Source: Sinorhizobium terangae
GTDB lineage: Bacteria > Pseudomonadota > Alphaproteobacteria > Rhizobiales > Rhizobiaceae
Assembly: GCF_009601505.1 (NCBI RefSeq)
Contig: NZ_WITC01000097.1
Coordinates: forward strand, 1 to 49,896
DNA length: 49,896 nt
Direction of reading: 5' to 3'
A program made the position numbers and the translations under genes. Below are positions 43,880-49,896 of this stretch, in pieces. Within the stretch, counting starts at the first letter, position 1, and each line of letters starts with the position of its first letter. The notes under the pieces are model-generated. The model searched no databases and was not told the DNA's origin. It saw only the letters and a program-made list of their open reading frames with translations.

Positions 43880-44351
43880 GCATTCCAGCACCGTCACGAC
43901 GATCGCCATGGCACGATGCCGTGATTAACGACCATGACCAATGGATGACGGAAGCTGCGGCACGTCATTCAAGGGATTCGAGAGCGCGCCGAGGACGCGA
44001 CGATCTTCGAGGCAATATGAAGCGGTCTCCTGACAAGGTATCGCCGAAAAAAGACGCCCGCCGTGAGGCGGGCGAAGTATGCATGACGAAGCCATGTACG
44101 TACTGTCTCCGTGGGGGATTCTGCACAGTAACTACACAGCATCTATAAAACGTGTCTAGGAGAGCGAAGTTCCCACGATGTTGGGCAGCATCGCACTAGT
44201 TCGCAAGTCACTGTTCGGCTGCTTACCTCTCTTTCGGCATGGGGTAGTCGTAGTGATCGAGGTATGACTTCAACCTTCAACCTCGCCTTCGCGCCAGAGG
44301 TGGAAGTTATCCAGGAGGCGGCCAAAGCGCAGCCTCTATGAGAGCCGATCG
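43880..44351. other. Non-coding remainder with a minus-strand terminator
   Basis: Short frames here (e.g. 43921-44148 plus) show no family. The only firm element is the intrinsic terminator at 44047-44073. Confidence 0.4.
44047..44073 (-). terminator. Intrinsic terminator (minus strand)
   Basis: Read on the minus strand: GCCCGCC, loop TCAC, GGCGGGC, then GTCTTTTTT. The stem is 44056-44062 with 44067-44073. The leftward gene it served is no longer recognisable. Confidence 0.65.
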
Positions 44352-44605
44352 CTTGATGAGTTTCGCGACAGCTTTGCAACGCGCCTGGGCGCCCTCTCCA
44401 GGACTCAGGACCTGCTGATGCGCGCACCTGCGCACGATGTCCTCATGGCTGAAGTTCTGCGCTTGGAGTTGGAAGCGCAGGGCGGCTATGAGGGAAAAAA
44501 TGTCAGCTTGACGGTCCAAACGTCACCCTGTCGCGTGAAACCACGCAAGCATTCGCCATGGGGATCCATGAACTGGCCACCAATGCCGTAAAGCACGGCG
44601 CCTGG
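44352..44605 (+). pseudogene. HWE-family sensor histidine kinase remnant (copy 2)
   Basis: First frame: LDEFRDSFATRLGALSRTQD, LLMRAPAHDVLMAEVLRLEL. After a shift near 44509: GPNVTLSRETTQAFAMGIHE, LATNAVKHGAW. This is the dimerisation region and N-box of an HWE kinase. The sensor part and the ATP lid are missing. HWE kinases feed the PhyR/EcfG stress response in this bacterial group. Confidence 0.65.
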
Positions 44606-44608
44606 AGA

Positions 44609-44797
44609 TCATGAACGCCCGGGTTTGAGTTTGCCGCTGTTTCCGCTCTTGCTGCCCTTTCCGCTATTTCCGCTTTGCTGCCCGTCCGCCGTCACGTCTG
44701 GCGACGCCTGTGGCGCTTCGCCATAGCTTGCGACGTCAGACTCGTTGACAGCAGCAACGTTACGGCTGGGGCGTGATCGCCGCAAAGCGGTCGCAAG
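44609..44797 (-). pseudogene. C-terminal relic of an unknown Ser/Gly/Asn-rich protein
   Basis: Minus-strand frame reads NVAAVNESDVASYGEAPQAS, then GQQSGNSGKGSKSGNSGKLK, ending at TGA (44609-44611). No start codon precedes it before a stop near 44800. Composition looks coding. The region 44798-45157 shows only short frames and the binding-protein leader. Confidence 0.25.
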
Positions 44798-45157
44798 CTT
44801 TTAGAAGCTCGCGTCTGCGGAACGGTCCCCAATCGGAATCCGCCTTCTCGTCGATGGAGTTCTTCGGTCCGAAGCGGCGGTGCCAAGAACAACCACTCTC
44901 GCGATAAAGTGATCGATCTTTTTTGCTTTTATATTGCGGTTTTCGATCCCTCCACAACCGGTCGCAAACCTCGGCTCAATCGCCGACAAACTAAGGTGAA
45001 ATTAGACGGTCGGTGCTCAGTCAGCATTTTTTGATATGCGTGCGTCAGCTAATTTATTGCTGGCAGCCAGCGCAGAACGCGACTTGCTCACCAGGTTGTG
45101 CTGTGTAGCCTCGCCAGCGTTGGGGGATTTTCCCTGTGTGAGGAGGAGACAAAATCA

Positions 45158-46192
45158 ATGAAAGTCATGCTTTGTATGGCGGCCGCTATGACCGCCCTGA
45201 CATTTGCCATGCCGACGCTCGCTCAAGACGGCGAGCCGATCGACTTGTCGCTGACCGACGTTTCACTCAATAAAATTGCTTTCCTCGTAGCCGGGGATAA
45301 CGGGCTTTATGAGAAGTATGGGCTCAATATCCACCAGTTCATCACCAAGGGGGCCGCGGACCGCATCAGCCGAAGCGGCGTTACCGTGCCGGCGGAATTC
45401 ATCGGCACCAAGGAACAAGGCGACAAGGCACCGATTTCGATCGGCGGCGGCAGCCCGCTTATCTATTCGATGACCGCCCACCCCGAACGGGGCGTGGACC
45501 GCGTGATTGTCGCGACGACTGACAGCGAGGCGCGCTTTCACATCATCGCCAATAGCGCACTGAATTCGGCTGGTGACCTGAAAGGAAAACGTCTGGGTTT
45601 CTCGAGCCTTGGTGCGGTAAGCCATCTGATGACCCTTGAATTCCTGCGTAAGCAGGGCTGGACGCCCGACCAGGACATCACCTTGGTCGAAGAAGGCATG
45701 GACTACTCGCGGCTGAAGAGTGGTGAAGTCGATGCCTTCATCGGCAGCGAGATCTACTACACCATGGCCGAACAGAACGGCGCCAAGGACCTGGTCAACC
45801 TGCAGGACTACAATTTCCCGATCGCAGGTTCCGGCGTGAACGTCGATCGCGCCTGGCTCGCCGAGCACCGCGAGGAGACGATGAACTTCCTCAAGGCGAT
45901 GATCGAAGCCTATGCGTTGATGAAGAAAGACCGCGGCGTGGTCGAGGCGGCCTTAGGCAAATGGTATGGCGTATCTGACCCCGAGCAGGTTGACGACATG
46001 TATGCCCAAGTGGGCACCACGCCACAGAAACCATATCCCGGCATCGATGGCATCCGCCTGGTCAAGGAACTCTACCACAACCCTGTTTTAGACAGTCATG
46101 ATGCCGCCCATTTCTACGACGAGAGTTTCGTCGCTGAATTGGACAAGAGCGGTTTCATCGACAAGGTCTATGCCGCTCCCAAGGCGAACTAA
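45158..46192 (+). CDS. ABC-transporter substrate-binding protein (SsuA/THI5-like)
   Basis: 344 residues from ATG 45158, with AGGAGGAG about 9 nt upstream. A signal peptide (MKVMLCMAAAMTALTFAMPT, then LAQ) precedes a type II periplasmic fold: LVAGDNGLYEKYGLNIHQFI, GDLKGKRLGFSSLGAVSHLM, WTPDQDITLVEEGMDYSRLK and GEVDAFIGSEIYYTMAEQNG. The family binds sulfonates, taurine, nitrate or pyrimidine precursors; the ligand is not evident. No permease or ATPase gene lies beside it, so it is an orphan within the window. Confidence 0.85.
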   Translation: MKVMLCMAAAMTALTFAMPTLAQDGEPIDLSLTDVSLNKIAFLVAGDNGLYEKYGLNIHQFITKGAADRISRSGVTVPAEFIGTKEQGDKAPISIGGGSPLIYSMTAHPERGVDRVIVATTDSEARFHIIANSALNSAGDLKGKRLGFSSLGAVSHLMTLEFLRKQGWTPDQDITLVEEGMDYSRLKSGEVDAFIGSEIYYTMAEQNGAKDLVNLQDYNFPIAGSGVNVDRAWLAEHREETMNFLKAMIEAYALMKKDRGVVEAALGKWYGVSDPEQVDDMYAQVGTTPQKPYPGIDGIRLVKELYHNPVLDSHDAAHFYDESFVAELDKSGFIDKVYAAPKAN

Positions 46193-46207
46193 CCGCCACG
46201 TCAACTA

Positions 46208-46228
46208 CCCGGCAGCCAAGCTGCCGGG
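46208..46228 (+). terminator. Hairpin after the substrate-binding protein gene
   Basis: CCCGGCAGC, loop CAA, GCTGCCGGG: a perfect 9-bp stem 16 nt after the stop codon. The following bases are only mildly T-rich, so it is a probable, not ideal, intrinsic terminator. Confidence 0.55.
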
Positions 46229-46499
46229 CCTGCGTTACTTCATTTTGCCAGCGTCACGATATCGTTTGCGTTGCGGTCCGCACCGAGCGCCATATGCGCT
46301 GAGGGTGAGCAGTTCGTAATCCGTGATGCCGCTGTCCGGCGGCAAGTAGGCCGCGGTGTCTCGCTGGCAGTCCCATTGGTTCTCACATTAACTGGTTTGC
46401 CTCACTTTGTGTCTTTGTGTGGCGAAGCGGTAGCATTCGGGCTCTCTGTAACTTCGGACCGGCGCGAGGTTGTTCGTCGACCAAATGGCGTGAGGATCA

Positions 46500-46719
46500 C
46501 CTGACGAGGTTGGTCGCCGGGATTGCGATCGCTGATCGCGATTTGTCGCTACGCGAGATTGCCGCCCAGTTGTACCAGGTGCATGAGCGTCCGCCACGCG
46601 GCGGCTGGAAATGGCCAAGGCGAGCCGCGTCGGGTTATTTCGCTCGTGGGCGCCTAGCCATGAGGTGCCCGAGCTTGGAAAGACGTGCCATTGTGGCGAG
46701 CGGACGGATGACAGCCTAG
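46500..46719 (+). pseudogene. Serine-recombinase (resolvase family) C-terminal scrap
   Basis: Reads TRLVAGIAIADRDLSLREIA, AQLYQVHERPPRGGWKWPRR, AASGYFARG, resembling the C-terminal part of large serine recombinases where LSLR..A..L is followed by RGG.W. The catalytic domain is absent. The rest of 46229-46912 holds no gene. Confidence 0.4.
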
Positions 46720-46912
46720 TAGGCGGCGGCATTGTGAATCAATAGGCACCCATCTTCAATCGCTGAACGCGGGTTCGAGAACAGCCGTACCTCCGCCAGC
46801 CAGGAACGGCGCTGTCGCTGGGCCGAGTCCGTGTGAATTTGGCATGAGACGGTCGCTGCGGCTCTAGAATTTGTCATGCATGTGCATTACATTGGCGTGA
46901 AGGAGATTGCAC

Positions 46913-47221
46913 ATGGCTTCAAATGCACTTGTTCAGACCCGGATCGATGCCGAGGTCAAAGAGCGCGCCACGGCGGTTTTAGAGAACATGGGTCTGACGG
47001 TCTCGGACGCTGTTCGAATCCTGTTAACTCGGACGGCGAATGAGGGCGCCCTACCGCTGGAACTCTTCAGTCACAGCGAGGCGCACGACGCTTGGTTCCG
47101 CGCCAAAGTGTTGCGGGCACTCGAGGATACCCGACCCGACGTCGACGATGCCGACGCCGATGCGCACTTTCGAGAGCGCCGGGCGGCAGCTTTGCGCAAG
47201 GTTGCGGCGGGTGATCGATGA
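46913..47221 (+). CDS. RelB/DinJ family antitoxin
   Basis: 102 residues from ATG 46913, with AAGGAG about 8 nt upstream. The ribbon-helix-helix region ALVQTRIDAEVKERATAVLE, NMGLTVSDAVRILLTRTANE is typical of RelB/DinJ. The C-terminal helical part should bind the toxin. Its TGA overlaps the toxin ATG. An imperfect palindrome ATGCATGTGCAT (46876-46887) lies in the promoter region and may be the autoregulatory operator. Confidence 0.88.
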   Translation: MASNALVQTRIDAEVKERATAVLENMGLTVSDAVRILLTRTANEGALPLELFSHSEAHDAWFRAKVLRALEDTRPDVDDADADAHFRERRAAALRKVAAGDR

Positions 47222-47511
47222 GGCTCGTCTGGGCGCGATATGCGCTTGACGATCGCGACACCATCTTCAGTTACATCGAAAGGGAGAATCCGAGGGCGGC
47301 GGTCCACGTCGACGAGGAGATCGTCAGCGCGGTACGTCGTCTGCTTGATTTTCCGGAAAGCGGCCGCCCTGGCCGGGTTGCCGGAACTCGAGAGCTTGTT
47401 ATCCCTCGGACCCCCTACATTGCCGCCTACATGGTAATGGCGGATAGAATTCGAATTCTGCGTGTCCTGCATGGCGCCCAGAAGTGGCCCAGCGAGCTCG
47501 ACGACGAGTAG
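47218..47511 (+). CDS. ParE/RelE-superfamily toxin
   Basis: 97 residues. The fold signature is clear: WARYALDDRDTIFSYIEREN, DFPESGRPGRVAGTRELVIP, TPYIAAYMVMADRIRILRVL and the closing HGAQKWPSEL. The RILRVLHG strand and the REL(V)I motif are those of ParE-type toxins, many of which poison DNA gyrase; RelE-like mRNA cleavage is the alternative. Overlaps the antitoxin gene by 4 nt. Confidence 0.88.
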   Translation: MRLVWARYALDDRDTIFSYIERENPRAAVHVDEEIVSAVRRLLDFPESGRPGRVAGTRELVIPRTPYIAAYMVMADRIRILRVLHGAQKWPSELDDE

Positions 47512-47867
47512 AAGCAGCCTCACTTGTCGCGTCGTGGCCCCTACGGTTTCCCTGAGCACGCCGATTATCGCGAGGTCGATGGTTCGATCCCGTTCAAGGC
47601 GAGGGATTTGCAGTCGGGTTGCCGCTGTCCCGTGGGCAATCCCCGGAAGTTCACATTGCTGGCGACGAGCTGAACGCGCAGAAAGCGCCAACTTGCGCCA
47701 GAGTGATGGTGAGCCCGAGCGACTGCGTGGGTCGGACCCTGCCCTTGTGAAACGCTGAGACTGTCGCTTTTCTAACCTGCTGGACGCAGCGCCTCTCTAA
47801 ATCGCTTTGACGTAGCGCGCAGGGAGCGTTTGCATGCCGCAGCCGAGCGGCAACGCGAGCACGAACC
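47512..47867. repeat. Gap with the second T-arm-like repeat copy
   Basis: 47571-47611 (CGAGGTCGATGGTTCGATCC and onward) is a close copy of 13826-13863, including TTCAAGGCGAGGGAT. The T-stem GATGG/CCGTT can pair with wobbles around TTCGATC, but no acceptor stem or CCA follows, so no tRNA is called. No gene is seen in the rest. Confidence 0.4.
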
Positions 47868-48323
47868 CTACTTAGCAGGGTTCGTATTCCAGATATCCCG
47901 ATGCAGTCGCCACTCGCCGTCGTCGCCCTTCTTCCATACGACAATGTATTTGCCGATTTCCTCGCTGGTCTTGCCGTCCTTGCCGGGAATCTTGATAGAG
48001 TAGGTGCCCTCCTCATACGCGAGATTGCCACTCTCCTCGACCTGCGCCGCTTTCAGTGTCAGATCGGTCAATCCGGCATCAATCCAGCTCTGCCACATCT
48101 TCTGAACGCTTTCGCGGCCGGCGACCCGGTTCTCGTTGGGAGGAAACGCTACTGCGTCTTCGGTATAGTGTTGAGCCAGGCCTTTCGCATCCTTAGCGGC
48201 AAACTTGGCGACGAAGTCAGCATTGTTCGCCTCTATGCTCGATTGGGCTGTCTGGGCACCGGCAGGTTCACCAGCGCCGATAACGAGTGCGATGAAACAA
48301 AAAGACGCTAGAAAGTAGCGCAT
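47868..48323 (-). CDS. Secreted DUF4440 / SnoaL-like (NTF2-fold) protein
   Basis: 151 residues. A signal peptide (MRYFLASFCFIALVIGAGEP, AGAQ) precedes a cone-shaped NTF2-like domain: IEANNADFVAKFAAKDAKGL, AQHYTEDAVAFPPNENRVAG and KYIVVWKKGDDGEWRLHRDI. This is the DUF4440/SgcJ group, small ligand-binding or isomerase-like proteins. Exact role unknown; predicted periplasmic. It is a single gene. Confidence 0.85.
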   Translation of the reverse strand: MRYFLASFCFIALVIGAGEPAGAQTAQSSIEANNADFVAKFAAKDAKGLAQHYTEDAVAFPPNENRVAGRESVQKMWQSWIDAGLTDLTLKAAQVEESGNLAYEEGTYSIKIPGKDGKTSEEIGKYIVVWKKGDDGEWRLHRDIWNTNPAK

Positions 48324-48689
48324 CGAAATCCTCCCCTGGGCGATTCCGGCACTTGTTCTTGGCCGATGGGCACAACTTTATACCGGCAGCCTCGTGAGAG
48401 CAAACAACGCTGCGCGGTTAAGTCCTAAAGTTGCTGGAGATTCACGGGGTTGACCCTTTGCTGGGGGATCAGAGCCCATGCCAGTTGGCGCCGGACGACG
48501 AATGGAACAACGCCAGGCTCGGCGCCATGTAGCTGGTCACCTTCAGGGTATTGGCCTCAAGCTTGGTGTCGGGACCTTCTGGGCGCTCTCACTGACCCGC
48601 TCGAAAATTGACCGTGCGTACCCGGTAGCCGATCGCACCGGCGATCAGCAGCCTGATCGCGGCTCAACGACCACTCTGCTGGCTAAGAT
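48324..48689. other. Gap between the DUF4440 gene and the IS110 flank
   Basis: A plus frame from 48478 has mixed Arg/Gly composition and no family; it crosses into the IS110 leader and is not accepted. Promoter elements for the leftward DUF4440 gene are probably within 48324-48420. Confidence 0.3.
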
Positions 48690-48861
48690 CTCACGAGCTC
48701 TGTGCGCGCCTTGTTGCGAGGATGTTCACGTTCCGGGCCAACAAGATGGTGTAACGGGCCGACCCGGCCCGGCAGGTTTGAAGGGCCGGTGGTCGTCCCT
48801 CACAATGATGGTGTCGCGGAGTCAGGAGTGGCCTGCTCCATAGCAGCACGGAGAGACGACC
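48690..48861 (+). ncRNA. IS110 left-end region, possible bridge-RNA locus
   Basis: About 170 nt precede the transposase ATG. GC-rich segments able to fold (GGGCCGACCCGGCCC near 48757, GGGCCGG near 48783) and a repeated GATGGTGT (48745, 48806) lie here. IS110-group elements encode the target-choosing bridge RNA in this non-coding end. The first 55 bases match scars A and B at 23.0 and 25.65 kb. The RNA is inferred from position and family, not from a recognised structure. Confidence 0.3.
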
Positions 48862-49896
48862 ATGAAAGAGTATGCCGGCATAGACGTATCCCTGGAATAC
48901 TCAAGTGTGTGCGTGGTGGATGCGGATGGCCGCATTGTGCGGGAAGCAAAGATCCTCAGCGAGCCCGCTGCGCTGATCGCCTGGTTCGGCGCGCACGGCG
49001 TTGCGATGGAGCGAATTGGTCTGGAGGCCGGGCCCTTGTCGCAGTGGCTCCATGCCGGGATGGTGAAAGCCGGTCTCTCGGTCGAGCTGATCGAGACGCG
49101 CCACGTGCGTGCAGCCTTCAAGACAATGCCGGTAAAGACCGACAAGAAGGACGCTCGGGGCATTGCGCAGTTGATGCGGCTTGGCTGGTTCAGGCCGGTC
49201 CACTGCAAATCTCTTGCGGCCCAGGAGGTGCGTGCGCTGCTGACCGCCCGCAAGCTCATTCAAGGCAAGCTTCACGACATCGAGATGAGCATCCGGGGCA
49301 TCCTGCGCGGCTTCGGCCTCAAGGTCGGGCCGACGACGCGGCGCACTTACGCGGGGCGCATCCGCGAGCTGATTGCAGGCCATTCGACCTTGGAAGCGAT
49401 CGCCGCTTCGCTGCTGAAGGTGCGCGACGCGCTTGTGCATGAGTTTGCAGGGCTTGAGCGCCAGCTGCGCGCCATCGCCCGCCAGGATAACAACGCACAG
49501 CGGTTGATGACGACGCCAGGCGTTGGTGTCCTGGTGGCGCTGACGTTTGTGGCGGCCGTCGATGCGCCGGAGCGCTTCCGCTCATCACGCGCGGTGGGGC
49601 CGCACTTCGGATTGACGCCGAAGAAATATCAATCGGGCGAGACCGATCATAGCGGTCGCATCTCGAAGATCGGCGATGGGAGCGTGCGCACCGCGCTCTA
49701 CGAGGCGGCCAACGTCATCCTGACGCGACCGGTCAAAGGTTCCGATCTGAAGCGCTGGGCGTTGGCGGTCGCCAAACGGGCCGGTCCCAGAAAGGCGCGC
49801 GTGGCGCTGGCCCGCAAGCTCGCGGTGGTGTTGCATTGCCTGCTCAGGGACAGAACCAACTTCATTGCTCATAAGGGAGCGCCAGCCGTGGCGGCT
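48862..49896 (+). CDS. IS110-family transposase (3' end outside the window)
   Basis: 345 codons are open from ATG 48862 to the window end. N-terminal RuvC-like DEDD residues: Asp in KEYAGIDVSLE, Glu in ERIGLEAGP, and two Asp in VKTDKKDARGIAQ. The C-terminal transposase_20 domain has LMTTPGVGVLVALTFVAAVD, HFGLTPKKYQSGETDHSGRI and SKIGDGSVRTALYEAANVIL, with the Ser expected to form the covalent link to DNA. The protein appears intact, unlike the IS110 copy at 40.9-41.9 kb, so this element could be active. Confidence 0.88.
   Translation, partial: MKEYAGIDVSLEYSSVCVVDADGRIVREAKILSEPAALIAWFGAHGVAMERIGLEAGPLSQWLHAGMVKAGLSVELIETRHVRAAFKTMPVKTDKKDARGIAQLMRLGWFRPVHCKSLAAQEVRALLTARKLIQGKLHDIEMSIRGILRGFGLKVGPTTRRTYAGRIRELIAGHSTLEAIAASLLKVRDALVHEFAGLERQLRAIARQDNNAQRLMTTPGVGVLVALTFVAAVDAPERFRSSRAVGPHFGLTPKKYQSGETDHSGRISKIGDGSVRTALYEAANVILTRPVKGSDLKRWALAVAKRAGPRKARVALARKLAVVLHCLLRDRTNFIAHKGAPAVAA

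Noticed and set aside
47571..47611. tRNA gene
   Set aside because: Only a T-arm-like hairpin is present; no acceptor, D or anticodon arm.
48478..48843. 121-residue plus frame before the IS110 transposase
   Set aside because: No family, runs through the non-coding IS leader, composition random.

Overview
The window looks like accessory DNA, a megaplasmid or genomic island, of a high-GC alphaproteobacterium of the Rhizobiales (Rhizobium/Sinorhizobium/Mesorhizobium-like). The reasons are the mix of DUF892, DUF3606, PhnA-like and DUF4142 stress genes, LigD and HWE-kinase remnants, five promoters of the alphaproteobacterial EcfG type, and pieces of IS5, IS21, IS66, IS110, IS256 and IS481 elements. 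No rRNA, complete tRNA, CRISPR array or housekeeping operon was seen.

Region 1 (0-2.6 kb) holds the end of an unidentified coiled-coil gene and a leftward operon: Phd antitoxin, PIN toxin, second Phd-like antitoxin, tyrosine recombinase. Translational overlaps join the first pair and the last pair. A good promoter and a perfect 11-bp inverted repeat lie upstream.

Region 2 (3.0-22.9 kb) is a dense candidate defence island. In order it carries a PD-(D/E)XK nuclease module and a STAND NTPase split by one frameshift, a nucleoside-phosphorylase-fold protein with a long C-terminal part, an IS256 scar, a TIR protein with two membrane segments, a PD-(D/E)XK-like protein, a TIR-membrane-TPR protein, an autotransporter-type barrel, a SLOG-like protein, and a tight three-gene unit (GH108 lysozyme-like, alpha/beta hydrolase, TPR plus trypsin-like protease). 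The 13.9-22.9 kb part lies between two copies of a 13-bp repeat. The SLOG, lysozyme, hydrolase and TPR-protease set is the best candidate for an undescribed conflict system; its function is inferred from domains only.

Region 3 (23-27.4 kb) is a graveyard of IS5, IS66 and IS481 pieces with gene scraps (cyclase-associated TPR protein, periplasmic binding protein, methyltransferase).

Region 4 (27.4-46.2 kb) is metabolic and stress related: a glycosyltransferase and amylo-alpha-1,6-glucosidase operon, then a cluster that fits an EcfG general stress regulon (DUF6766, MauG-like di-heme cytochrome, DUF4142, DUF2269, SDR-DoxX, two DUF892 proteins, iron-permease family, DUF3606, PhnA-like protein). 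Many genes here are broken by single-base frameshifts. LigD and HWE kinase each appear as two separate remnants. An IS21 deletion derivative and a decayed IS110 element interrupt the cluster, and a periplasmic binding protein closes it.

Region 5 (46.2-49.9 kb) has a resolvase scrap, a RelB/ParE toxin-antitoxin pair, a secreted DUF4440 protein and an apparently intact IS110 transposase running off the window end.
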